This document shows, piece after piece, positions 33,745 through 47,836 of a stretch of DNA of 64,000 nt. The notes below the pieces were generated by a model, which saw only the letters and a list, made by a program, of their open reading frames with translations, ran no database searches and was not told where the DNA came from. The stretch lies in NCBI GenBank assembly GCA_932294295.1, contig OW028577.1:8886001-8950000 (forward strand), in the 5' to 3' direction. The position numbers were made by a program, and so were the translations under genes. This DNA comes from Alitta virens (taxonomy: Eukaryota; Annelida; Polychaeta; Phyllodocida; Nereididae). Numbering within the stretch: position 1 is the first letter of the stretch; each line of letters opens with the position of its first letter.

Positions 33745-34142
33745 TCAAAACACTAACATAGAACAAACGTACTGACACGGTTGGTGTACAGGTATTTATC
33801 AAAATAATGTATCATGTTGTGTAGACCAGGAGAGCATTCAAAGACACAAGTAGTATCGCTAAAAATTGCCCACCTGGGTTCCAAAGAGACCTCAGCAAAT
33901 GATAAATGTAATGAACAGTAATTATAGGAAGAGTTACCACTCATGCTAAGAAGTGGCCCAGCTACTGGAAATTCATCACACGTCAGCCAGTGAATTTGAT
34001 CATTGCAATTGCAATAAAAAGAGAGTAGCACACTCTACTGGGACGATGGCACCTTCAGCTGCCCGAGGCCTTTTCATTTGCCAGAAACCTTCCCAGACTT
34101 TAGAGCAGATACCAGTGGCTTAAAATTTTGAAAAGATTAAAA

Positions 34143-34418
34143 TACCGTATTTACTCGGATAAAAGCCCTCCCTTCTATGTTTGGAGGACATCTCAGCAGT
34201 GCCTTTATTTAAGGTGGGCTTCTATTCGAGGTGGGCCTCTATTATTTCAAAGAGTTTTTAAGACAGTGTAGGACACCATGTCAGAGTATAAAAGACGTAA
34301 AATTCTTTGATTTTAGGTCAGTTTGACCACTGACCAGTGTCATCACCGCTGGAAGGTCTATTTGAGGGGGGCGTCTATTCGAGCTTGGATTAACTTGAGA
34401 TTCCAGATTAATACGGTA
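34143..34418. mobile_element. MITE-like element with TACCGTATT ends
   Basis: The left end TACCGTATTTACTCGG matches the reverse complement of the right end (TACCGTATTAATCTGG) at 12 of 16 positions. The interior contains repeated phrases of the type GGGC.TCTATTCGAG and has no coding capacity. It is a non-autonomous DNA transposon of uncertain superfamily. Confidence 0.65.
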
Positions 34419-34429
34419 CATCAGTTTTA

Positions 34430-35340
34430 AAGGGGAACAAAGATTATCATCCCCCATGGTGACATTTACCCATAAGTTTAAAGCTAAACGATTTATGGCC
34501 TTCACCATATTTGGCAGCCACTGTAAAATGTAGGCAATTCAGGTAAACCCCAATGAGGTAATAATAGCACCATTGTAAAAACCTAGACAAACACCGAAAT
34601 GTACTTCTCGTCTCATTAGAGTTTAGGAGTTGCAGCAATTTTATTGACTTGGGTCAGGGGAAGGAATTACTTTCGTTGATGCTTGATCTCAGTCAATATA
34701 CGCTACCCAGTACATGAATTAGATGTGTGATTATAACCGAACTAAATAAGGAAACTTGTGACCAAATTTGTTTTCTCCATCTGCAATATTAAGTGATAAT
34801 TAACTGCGGTTTTCAAACAGACTTTTAAAATTGACCAAAATTATTAGGCTAGTGAGACGAATATTTGCACATTTAAAACCCGGAAACATAAATCTATGAA
34901 ATGTCACGTCTGCCAATTACACCAGATGACGTCAAAACATAAAAAATTGGCCTGTATAGAAAAAACGACATAGGTATGGACAAGTCGCCCAATCTTTTTT
35001 GGAGGCTCCCACGATATCGATTAGGAAAATACCCTATTTGGCTGCAAGAGACATGCACACGGACATACTACTAGAGCCAGGTCTGAGGGAGATGGGTTTG
35101 GACCAAGTCACCAGCACCATAACTGTCTACCATTTGGCACTCGAAAATCTCACAGTAGTGTCTGAGAAAACGATCAAATTATTGGATGATATTCACAAGC
35201 CATTACAGTGGGACTGTTTCAAATATCACTTTATGATTATATAATTATGAACGCATCTGATGATAATCACAAGTCATGCTTCGAAGACTTTTTCGTATAA
35301 CCTCAACAGAAGCCCTGGGTACACTTCCCAAAAAAGCATT
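34430..35340. other. Intergenic sequence, no gene seen
   Basis: An 81-codon plus-strand frame at 34999-35244 looks somewhat protein-like but matches nothing I recognise. It has no convincing splice context. Confidence 0.4.
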
Positions 35341-35344
35341 CTAC

Positions 35345-35635
35345 ACAATTGCAATACAGTTATTAGTTTAATAAAATACGGTGACTCCTGCTGTCTGTAG
35401 CAACCTGTACCTGGCTGTGGTCTAAACATGCTAAAGCCAGCTGCTTCTGTCCACTTCTATAGCTAATAATCGGCTTACATCTATCACCAGATAAATATAA
35501 ACCTTGATAAATGTAAGAAATTAATCAAATATATCATAAATATGTACTTTTAGATCCGTTTTGAGTAGCCAGCTATTACAGCTTTGTTTAGTTACAATTT
35601 GACGGGCCGTTTTTAATGAAATTTACTGTAGGAGA
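35345..35635 (-). repeat. Dispersed repeat, inverted copy of 6120-6415
   Basis: Read on the minus strand it aligns with 6120-6415 nearly end to end. See that entry for landmarks. Confidence 0.85.
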
Positions 35636-35649
35636 CATTGACGCCAGGA

Positions 35650-37010
35650 CGTCTCACCCATCCTAAAACTAAGCACCCAGTAACCCTCCTCCTCCTCCCA
35701 AACTTTTGGAGGTCACTCAACTTAGAAATAGAAATTTTGTCCAGACATACAAAAACAATTTGTAATGTGCCGTTGATGGCTCAACATATGACTTTTTTAA
35801 TATCCACTCACACATGTAGATTATGAAGAGGAATGACTCAACGCCAGAGATCGAAATGCATGTGAATTTGTTCATCAACTAAAGGGACTGCATCATGATT
35901 CAAAAGATATGATACCCAAGGCAGTTACATAGTAAGCCAAGGTACGTATCTCTTCAACTAGTCTTCTTCGCACCATACTGTTCATGCCGACAGTTAAATT
36001 TCAGATAGACACATTCTGTCATTGGATTTATCAGTCATGCATAAACACTCATTCATAACTTTCAAAACTGCAATTCAATCAAATATGATATCTTCCATAT
36101 AATTTCATAATTCTCACAAACAAAATTAAATAGAAAACAAAATTATATTTGCAGACTAGAATATCAATCAATTTAACACAAAATTAGACTTTCATAAATC
36201 AACTCTTACAAGAATAACTGCAGTGTATTGCCAATTGCAATTTTTACAATGGTATGATTCATTACAGCTTGTGACACATGTGTTCTAAGTTAAATAATTT
36301 GATCTTTCAGACAGCAAACTGTAGCATAAAACTAAATTTAAAAGTACAACAAACTCTGTGTGAAACATTGTGCACTGTTTGAAATATACAACAAAAGTTG
36401 CGTAAGTATTTACTTATACTCTCAGTTAAAAGATCCCAGTGATTGCAAAGACAGAATATAAACAATACTTTTGAATATATGCTGCGAGTACAGATTATAA
36501 CAGACACATTTAGAGAAGAATTCCACTCATGCCATAACATTTTTAAAGTCAAATTTACCATTAAATGTATTAAAATCAATATTCTTAAATTAACGTAATA
36601 ACTTGCATCAATGAAATACATTCATATTCAGAGAGAGCAAACTTGGGACCTTATGCAATAACTAAGTCATTGAAAAGACGGATAATATTATGACCGGTAT
36701 CTTGAGAATTCCTACAAGTGCACTGTGTGCAAATGACACTGTCTGTGGCCTCTCACATTGTTTAAATATCATTATCATATTATAACAATAATACAACAAC
36801 TAACTGTCATACAAAAATCATACCCATGTAATAAATAACCAATGAAATTTACATCGCATTTACCACTGATGGTTCGTTATGAATTGTTTATATACTGAAT
36901 CAAATATTTACAACAGGGACACGCGATGTGGATGAACCAAGCATACCACAATTTTACAGGTATAAAATCCACCAGACAAACAATATTTGGAATTATATTA
37001 AACTAAAGGG
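35650..37010. other. Intergenic AT-rich sequence downstream of RNF121
   Basis: No gene was seen. The part closest to 37024 is presumably the RNF121 3' untranslated region; I did not find a clear AATAAA on the minus strand near the stop. Confidence 0.4.
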
Positions 37011-37023
37011 ACTAAAATAACAA

Positions 37024-39804
<2,781 letters not shown>

Positions 39805-39809
39805 GGTGG

Positions 39810-40030
39810 TTAATTTTTATTGAGTAAGCAGTAGTTGTGTTATTTCCTCAGCCTCACAAGAATGCAACAATCCCAAATGCTTATACAACTACCTTAGTCT
39901 GATAATATGAGCATGCATGAAAAACAGTCAGAAATCAAAATTGTCACTATATGGAACCTTTAGTAGCTTCAATTACTTTTAACCATTGTACAAGTATTTA
40001 CACTCAAAACAAGTAATCATGAACATGCAT
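39810..40030. other. RNF121 upstream or intronic sequence
   Basis: If the distal first exon is used, 39200-41660 is RNF121 intron 1. If the proximal one is used, this segment is its promoter. No CpG-rich block is seen next to the proximal start. Confidence 0.4.
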
Positions 40031-40039
40031 AATACACCA

Positions 40040-40096
40040 AGGTGTAGGGGGTTAGGGGTAAAGGAGGGGGAGGTTTAAATCCAACCCCCTACACCT
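40040..40096. repeat. Perfect 14-bp hairpin with G-rich loop
   Basis: AGGTGTAGGGGGTT (40040-40053) is perfectly complementary to AACCCCCTACACCT (40083-40096) across a 29-base spacer rich in G runs. It could extrude as a hairpin or form a G-rich structure. It may also be a fossil of a small repeat. It lies between the two candidate RNF121 first exons. Confidence 0.7.
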
Positions 40097-40099
40097 ATG

Positions 40100-41640
40100 C
40101 AAAATTGCAGATGTAAATCCCTCTGAATACAATTCATGCATCGGGAATGACGGCAATTGCATTGTTACCAACCTAGGAGAAAATTGAACATTTTTTGAGA
40201 ATATTTAATCAGTGGCTGAAAAAGCCTTGGCAATTAAGATTAAATTTTCCCAGATGTTGAAATTTCGTGAGACTTGACAACACTGCAATTGTACACAATA
40301 CAAATTCAATACCGCAACAAAATGAGCGAAAAAGTGCAGTATAGCGGAGCCAGCTTTATGACAATATATAGCGAGCCTCATTGTTATGTATATGACGTCA
40401 AATGCTTGAATTCAATGTATGACATCACAAACAAGGGATGACAAATTTCGTTTCCATAGTAAAAATACTACTTTACACAAATAATATTCTAATTGTGTTA
40501 GAACTTCAAACTTGGTTTTAAAAGTGATATATTTCATATTCAATGCCACACAATGGACGCCAAACATGGGCATAAATTTGGGTCCGCTATACTGCACTTA
40601 ACCCAAATTAGCAGTATCACCCTCATGAACAACATCAAGAGAAAGACCAAGCTGAATGTTCTTTTTTATTCTGTGAATATATGAATGTGGTTGCCTGATA
40701 TTGTGTTTCTCTTCGAGTGTGTATGTGTGTGTACACGTAGTGTTGATGTAATTTAGAGGTTAAGTATTTGGGGTGTGGTCAAAATGTTGCAACCAGAATG
40801 TTGAAAACCAGAACGTCGGCACTAGTATACTCAATGTCTCATGCTAAATCATCAAACCTTTAATTGAGCATCCCATAATGTGACACGTCTGCTGGCTGAC
40901 AGTGTGATAACCGCAGAGATGCTAATTGCAATTTACTGGCCTCTTAGGCCAGGGGAGCCCCGGGAATAGAGAATTCCAGGGTCTTGTGAAAGAGAACTGG
41001 TCAAAGTTTTGACATTGCGGTGTCGTATCACCTGTAGGAAATATTTCATATTGCCGTTTTGGTTGTCAACCTTGTGACATTGTGTGGGTAATTTGTTGAT
41101 GTTTTCTCATGTCAACATTTCATCTGCTAATCTAAGATTCTGAGGTCCCAAAAATATTACAAGCAAATTTGTATCTTGTACAGACCAGGTTAACGGGCGC
41201 GTTACATATTCATGTCTTCTTTTATTTCATTATGCAATGTAGTGGCCAGTTCATCTGCATACTGACCACACCTGGGAAACATGCATAATGTCCTAATTCA
41301 TCATGGTCATAGCGAGGATAACATCAGTTGGCTTCATTATCGCTCACCAAACCAGGTAGATCAACCTACGTAAGCAAAAGCAAGCCAGTGAGCTCATAAT
41401 ATTATGAGCACATTTAAAATGATATCGTTACACTGAGGGTATCGAGGCCAGTGTTTGTAAACATTCAATCATTTCACATCAACCCAGTTTCTCAATTCAT
41501 TTTACAGTGCAGCTGAGTGAGAAATGAACGCCCAATAATTTTGCAGAAGAACACAATGCGCACATTCAGCATAACCAGCTTCAATAAGCTTTCACGCAAA
41601 CCTTCTATTGTTTACAATAATTCGATATGACTAGCAATGT
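40100..41640. other. Non-coding sequence between candidate RNF121 first exons
   Basis: No coding signal or named repeat was recognised. Confidence 0.4.
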
Positions 41641-41660
41641 GCAGATGAATGTCAATTTAC

Positions 41661-41717
41661 CGCATTTCCACGGACAATATGTCCCGGCGAAACATTCTTG
41701 CCGACGTGGTGCTCCAT
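41661..41717 (-). CDS. RNF121: Candidate alternative first coding exon of RNF121
   Basis: ATG at 41717 sits in a strong context (AAGATGG). It opens 19 codons (MEHHVGKNVSPGHIVRGNA) ending exactly at GCG|GTAAAT. The phase is 0, so it splices cleanly to exon 2 (TIDMSKLTDEERWR), just as the proximal first exon does. It is closer to the probable shared promoter with LRRC51, so it may be the main start. Confidence 0.5.
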
Positions 41718-42001
41718 CTTGTCTGGCAGTTCCAAACTTTTCCGCGAGGTGGATTTTATTGCTAGATGGTGGCGCCTCCTGAAGTATTAACGTTGCCATG
41801 GTAATTATTGCAACAATCATGGCTGAACCAGCAGTGAGTTACTGAACTGGGTAAGTCATGCTTTTGTCATAAATATATTTATTTACTTTTTTGTCGTGTC
41901 ATTTCGCGATGGCACGACAGTCTTGAATGTACTGTCTGTGTCACGTCAATGCATTGTCTGATGCCATTGATTTTTATTTTTCAGAATCAAAACACCAAAA
42001 T
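41718..42001. promoter_or_regulatory. Putative bidirectional promoter of RNF121 and LRRC51 with RFX X-box
   Basis: The interval separates the distal RNF121 start from the LRRC51 start codon. GTTGCCATGGTAAT at 41792-41805 matches the RFX X-box form GTTGCCATGGNAAC at all but the last base. A probable non-coding LRRC51 exon ends at 41850 (TGG|GTAAGT) and splices to 41985 (TTTTTCAG|AATC). It contains a nine-codon upstream frame starting at 41819. Confidence 0.55.
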
Positions 42002-43186
42002 ATGGATATACCCCTAGATTTTTCTTTTCTCAATTTAACTGAAATATCAGGTGAGTCACTGCGTACAATGTAACGATACTGATTGTTACTGAGTAGAATT
42101 TTGTAATTTATGGTAAATTTTCCTTGGCATGTGACAATCGCTGACATGTAATGAATGTATGCAGCTGTGTGATGAGATTCTTACCAAGTGCAAGTCCAAG
42201 GATTTTAATTATTATAAAAAATAAAAAAAAGTAACTTTTCCTTTGCATGTGACATGCAGCTGTGTCAGGACACGGTCTGCACTGTCAGCTACACATTAAA
42301 AATGAGGACAAACAGCATATAAAGTTCCATATGTCTGCAGGGCGAAGTGAAGAGAGATCGATACATCAGCAAACTAGACTAAAAATTAACGCAAAAAACA
42401 AGGATTTAATTAATTATTAAAAATTATTATTAATTATTGAAACCATGTTCTTGGAAAAATTTAATTATAACTTTCAGAAATTGACGGAGAGGACCCGAGG
42501 GAGGTGAATACTAAAAAACCTGCAAAAGACAATGATGGGAAGTACAACACCAGAATTTTGCGTCTAAATAATAATGCAATTCGTGAGTTAAAAGATGCTG
42601 TTCCTGTGTTTGAGAAAATTCTACAAAAGCCTCTGGAGATAACTTGGCTTGATTTGTCCTTCAATGACCTAATTAAGATAGATGGTGTAAGTGTTTAAAT
42701 TTGGAATTAATGCACATTTCCACACAATTTCAATTTTTATGTCGTTTTTTTGATAATCATGATAACTTTACAATTTCAGGTGATATGTGACCTTGAAAAG
42801 CTGCAAATACTCTACCTCCATGGAAATCAAATAGACAATCTGAGAGAAATTGATAAACTCGGTGGGCTTCCAAACTTAACTAAGCTGGCCTTACATGGTA
42901 ATCCTGTAGACAAAATAAAGGTACGTTTGTCAGGACACAATTAAAATACATGATCGAGAGAAGTTCATGACTAAGCAAATTAAATAAGATTCTTAAACCC
43001 ACAACAAAACATCAGCAGTACATTTAACATTCTTTTCAGAACTACAGATTCTATGTGTTGACTAAGATACCACAACTGAAAAACCTCGACATGAGCACTA
43101 TCACCCGGGCAGATAGAGTGACAGCGTCAACTGGAACATGGAAAACTGCAGAGATGAAAGGAAAGAAAAAAAAGAAAGACTGTTGA
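42002..43186 (+). CDS. LRRC51: Leucine-rich repeat-containing protein 51
   Basis: Four plus-strand coding exons (42002-42050, 42478-42686, 42780-42920, 43040-43186) join in phase to 181 codons plus stop; human LRRC51 has about 192. The N-terminus PLDFSF matches the PLDYSF of the human protein. LRR strands follow: ILRLNNNAI, ITWLDLSFNDL, LQILYLHGNQI and LTKLALHGNP. The cap reads YRFYVLTKIPQLKNLDMS then TRADR, and the protein ends in a lysine-rich tail. In mammals this gene is fused or adjacent to the LRTOMT transcript; the protein is linked to ciliated cells. Exon 2 ends GGT|GTAAGT, chosen over GATG|GTGTAA because only the former keeps frame. An ATTAAA possible poly(A) signal lies at 43291. 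Confidence 0.94.
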
Positions 43187-43299
43187 TCAATAATTAGTCT
43201 TTAATTGGTGATGATCTGTGATGTTATTATGTATTAGTTCACTACATGTATTGTAAGTACTGCCTATAAAGTAGCCAGAATTTACTGAAAATTAAAAAG

Positions 43300-44560
43300 A
43301 GAAATTCACTGATTTAACTATGAACATTCATATTTTTCATGATTTGACCATGCTATGCTAATATCGTGGAAAACTCACCAAGTGTGCCTAATATAATGCA
43401 TGTGTTGGTCCAAGTCAAACCAGTGTCCTATGAATTATGAATTCCTATTTAATCCACAATACCTATCATATCTTTGGTGATACCCAACATAATAACCTGT
43501 GGAAACATGAATTGATAAAGTCCACTGGTTCAAAGTCTAAGACACATGAAAGATAAATGCCTTTTATGACAAGGGATTGCTGTCAAAAGATGGCAATATT
43601 GCTATCACAAAGCTCATACATATGTACATGTTTATCTGGAGTTATGAGCCATGTTTCTGAACAATAAAGTTCCATATGCCTTGACAAAGAGCTGGGCACA
43701 TAACATTTTCCCCTTGTCAAAATCAGACATGCCAAGTTGTTTTACCCACCATGGGGAGAATCTCCCTCTTTAGTTCATCCCATGAGGGAGATATAAGTCA
43801 GTCGGTATTTTGGGCATTCAGCAGTTGTCCAGGGGGTTAAAAATGTATAAATATATTTACATATTTTTTTATCATTACATGTTTACCCAGTCATTGTTAC
43901 AGGTTGGTAGGCCTAAATTGGCCTTCTTGGACGGTGATTTTGAGCCATTGGCAAAAACGATTATAAAAAGGTGCGACAAATTGCACACCGAAATCGGAAG
44001 TGTTGCAAACAATTCCTGAAGATTTCACTTGTCAGTCGGAAGAAAGGGCCAAATGGCTCCAAATTTGGGAGTTCTTGCATCCGAACGGCAGTTTTGGCAG
44101 GTCTGCAAAACATACATCAACGATAACATTTTATCCCTGACATACATATTTAATATCATCTTTGATATAATCATTTGAGCAATGCATTGGACCCAAATTG
44201 CAATTTAAACACAAATAAAGGTGATAGCATTAACACAGATTAATTGCTTTTTGATGCACCTCCTACGTATGATTCAGTGAATGATACAGTAGGGCTTGGT
44301 GTAAGCATAGATGAACCATCTCTGCCTGCATCGCGAACCATATAAGCATAATTGGCATTGAGGTAGCAGATTTTGTGCATATAACAAAGTTCACTGGGCA
44401 TTGCTACAAAATAGTAAAATCTGCCCATTTCGTATTTTTCGGAAACAAGTTATAAGCACTATTTAAGGAGTCTTAAAGGACTGAATGTGCAGTTTCAACT
44501 GTCACAGTTCCAAGTTAAACCTTAATTAATCAAAGAAACACTTCAATGTTTGTTATGTTT
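43300..44560. other. Intergenic sequence between convergent LRRC51 and LAMTOR1
   Basis: An open segment at about 43903-44019 (plus) after an ACAG reads PKLAFLDGDFEPLAKTI. I do not recognise it and cannot join it to LRRC51. Otherwise nothing was seen. Confidence 0.4.
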
Positions 44561-44573
44561 AGAACACATTTCA

Positions 44574-44579
44574 TTTATT
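44574..44579 (-). terminator. Poly(A) signal of LAMTOR1
   Basis: AATAAA on the minus strand, about 175 bp after the LAMTOR1 stop codon. Confidence 0.65.
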
Positions 44580-44752
44580 ATAAGACAAATCATTTTGGTA
44601 ATAAGACATAACAAGGATAAAAAATCAAGACATAGAAAATGTGTATGGCTTCAGTGTCGCTTCACTGAAGAGCATATTTGCATCATGGAATACATTTTCA
44701 ACAAACAAAGAGAATTAAAATGAAAAATTCTACTAATATCAATTAAGACAAC

Positions 44753-47595
44753 TCAAGGCACACCAAAGGCAACTACAAGATCTTCTTTGTGTCTGACTTT
44801 GACTTCACTCAGAGCTCGGGATGCTTGTTCGGCAGCTTGTGTGATCTGCAAGTGCAAGAGATAATAATATCAGCTTTGGTTCTATTACAAGTATAATTCA
44901 AATTGTTGGAAAGATTTGTGTAATCAATTATCACTTTAAAGATTATCGAACCTCATATTGATTTAAGTCTTTTCATTTTAACTCTCAAAGTGCAGTAGTT
45001 CTCATACATTAGGCTTATATACATCACTACAACTGTACGTTGGAAAATTACAGAAATTAGCTATTATAAAGCTTGATTTTTCTGCTAAATATTCACTGCA
45101 AATCTACAACATAAGATTAACTTGACTGGATCTGACTATCATTTTGACTTGTCAGTTTGCTGAGAAATCATGACTCACAATAGAGTATAACCTGTTAAAC
45201 AAGCTTGATTGAACATCTCTAATATATTTACCAAAGTTATATCTGCTACAGAGATAGGTTGAGAGGCTAGAACAATGTGAGGAGCAGCTACTCCTACTGG
45301 GAGTTGACCCTCTAAGAACTGACGCTGTCGTTGTGAAAATGCCATTGCGAGGCGACTCCTGTCAAAACATACAACAACAGTACATAAAAACATATCTAAA
45401 GATCACTCATTAATCAGGTTACGTCACGGTTAAGGCAATCAATTTATTGCCAATACACTCTACAATTAAGATACCTTCCTTGCTATTAAGCACTGCTAAC
45501 ACCACATTTCAATTAACACCACTAGTTTTTGCATTTTGCCTATATTAAAACGACCTCATTATTAAGAAAAGTAGAATTTGCTTCAAGGCTAGTTTTAATA
45601 CGAGGTTTCACTGTATAAGTTTTCAATTAAAGGTGGGTGGGTGGATAAGGGTTTATGTCCTGTATTTCTGCACCTGATGGGCTAATTAGGACAGGCAAGG
45701 GACCATGGCAATGAGAGGAAGGATGAAACAGCCATCCAACTTAGGCTCGACTGGGAATCTAACCCGGGACCCAGTGGTTGGAAGCCCAGCATGCTACTAC
45801 TGAGCTAGGCTCCCCACCGACAGTTTTCAATTAAAGCTAATCTTGCCTATGAGGCCACTTCACTTATGAGACCAAATTAGTTCGAAAACAAGTGGGCCAT
45901 AATAGTGAGGTACAGGTAATTAATATTCATTAATGTACTCTTATTGAGACAAATCCACAGAAGTACAGAAAATAATGCAACATTTTACACACTCAATGTT
46001 AGTGAATGAATAATGTCAAGTTTACAAGCTACTTACGAATACTGTTTAGCACGATCCATGTATTCATGTTGCTCCATGGTTCCAGACTCAATGGCAGCAA
46101 CATCGATCACATTGCTGAAAACAAATAAATACAATTTACAATGAAAGTAAAAATGGTTTCTTGACTTGAATGTTTGGTGATATAAAAACAGTGTCGAGTA
46201 AATTTACAAAAAATTTGTTACAACTTGGGAAAACGTGATTTAAAACATCTGATTTTTCCATCAACCATGAACTGGGTGATTTATACAAACATTTATTTCT
46301 GCAAAATGTTTCATTCTTCAAGGGCTTACTTGGATATTTGATGTAAAATTCTGTTCAAGGCTGACTGTTCATCTCCCTTTTGTTGAGAGGCTGATGGTTG
46401 TGTATTGTAACTGAAAGAAACAAAATGGTCAAGGTTAATTTTGTGTATTAGGCTTATACACTGTATGCTATCCAGATAATTAGCTGTGACTTGAATTACA
46501 TATTTTGTTTGTCAATTAGATCAAAATATAATTCTAAATTGATTTAAAATTCTTGTTCAGGGCTGTTCCATTTAAAACTACAGGCAGAACGATTGGAACA
46601 TTTTCAGCATACAGTGTACTAAAAGCTGTTGAATGTTGAATAACTGTTTTGTGAGGTGCACAATGTTTATAATCATTTATTTAAAAAAACCAACAAAGAC
46701 AATTGGAAAGGGTTTGCTGACTAAATATTAAAATTGATAATTAATATACTAAATAAATCAAAACGGTTACATTTGCCAAATTTCATACTGTGAACAATTC
46801 ATTTCTAAAAAATAACTTAAATAAATTCTAATTACATACAGAATGGCACCCACTGAAACGACCTTACACCAAACTAAAGAATATGCACAATAATCAATGT
46901 TTATACAAGTAAAAGGTACTGAAGTAAAGGACCACAGAAAAGTTGTAAGAGGGACCCTTCATTCATTATTTTCATTAGGAACGTGTTGGATCCACCCTGG
47001 TTGTCATTATCAATTTATTAATGCCTACAACTTCGACATGGGATGCTGCACAAAAGCAAATGAACAAATTTGTCATATTAACCTTGATGACTGCGGTGGT
47101 GATGGGCCATCGCTGACAGGATTGTCTAGTAATCTGGTTCTTTCTGTTGGCCCTGTGTCCTGAAAATACAACAATGTAAATTGCTTTACGTACTGAAGAA
47201 CTACAATTTTCAAAGTTGTTCAAATTATTATCCTTTTCATGTACTCCTTTCCTGTATTTACTTGTTAATTTTTATCGAGATTAAATAACTTGCTAACAAC
47301 TTCAAGCAACTTCTTTAAACTCAGGACATTATGTTAGCAGGCAATAACATTTTCCAGCCTTGAAATTGAATGATTGATGTCTCGAAGTCCTATGAGGCTA
47401 TGTCAGGCTATGATAATGTACGTATGACAACAAAGTCTGTCAAAGAGTCTGAGAGCAATACAACACTGCACAACACACTTGTCAGTTCTTACATTATTTA
47501 AAAATTAATTTACACAACATGTCAATAGTTAGAGCAGAGAATGCAAGCAGTCATACAGTGCTCTTATTTTCATCATTACTGAAGCAGCACCCCAT
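44753..47595 (-). CDS. LAMTOR1: Ragulator complex protein LAMTOR1 (p18), lysosomal membrane anchor
   Basis: Six minus-strand exons (47595-47557, 47159-47083, 46410-46330, 46114-46037, 45358-45232, 44845-44753) join in phase to 164 codons plus stop; human LAMTOR1 has 161. The protein begins MGCC, giving a myristoylation glycine and palmitoylation cysteines that tether Ragulator to lysosomes. It continues with [21 protein letters not shown], then [14 protein letters not shown] (almost identical to the human protein), [10 protein letters not shown], and ends LVVAFGVP. Ragulator recruits Rag GTPases and mTORC1. The 13-codon first exon was chosen because it alone supplies MGCC in the right phase. 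A SINE sits in intron 4. The start codon is 241 bp from NARS2, head to head. Confidence 0.96.
45633..45822 (-). mobile_element. tRNA-derived SINE, copy 9, in LAMTOR1 intron 4
   Basis: A main-family SINE. The exact 14-bp target duplication GTTTTCAATTAAAG lies at 45619-45632 and 45823-45836. Confidence 0.95.
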
Positions 47596-47836
47596 TTTCC
47601 TGGTAAAAACCAACTTCGTCTAGATTTGATCATGTGACTGCCTGTTGTCCCAGAAATATTAGGCGGTTAAATGTTTTAAAGAACTAAAAATCTAATTAAA
47701 CCAAGGTCATTATAAAAAATGTTCCCTCAAGTTTTATTCTATGCCGATTTAACATTACCAAGGAATTAGAATCAACCCAAAATATAATCAAAACTTCAGC
47801 GGGGATACCATTTCGTGAGACACAGTATACAACAAC
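47596..47836. promoter_or_regulatory. Shared (bidirectional) promoter of LAMTOR1 and NARS2
   Basis: Only 241 bp separate the two divergent start codons, so both core promoters and both 5' untranslated regions must fit here. The interval is AT-rich with no TATA box that stands out. TCATGTGA at 47630-47637, 35 bp from the LAMTOR1 start, is an E-box variant related to the CACGTG-type site bound by TFE-family regulators of lysosomal genes. Confidence 0.7.

Noticed and set aside
47037..47110. Plus-strand ATG reading MGCC followed by polar residues, resembling a LAMTOR1 start.
   Set aside because: It is on the wrong strand, overlaps LAMTOR1 exon 2 in antisense, and a correct in-phase MGCC exon exists at 47595-47557 on the minus strand.
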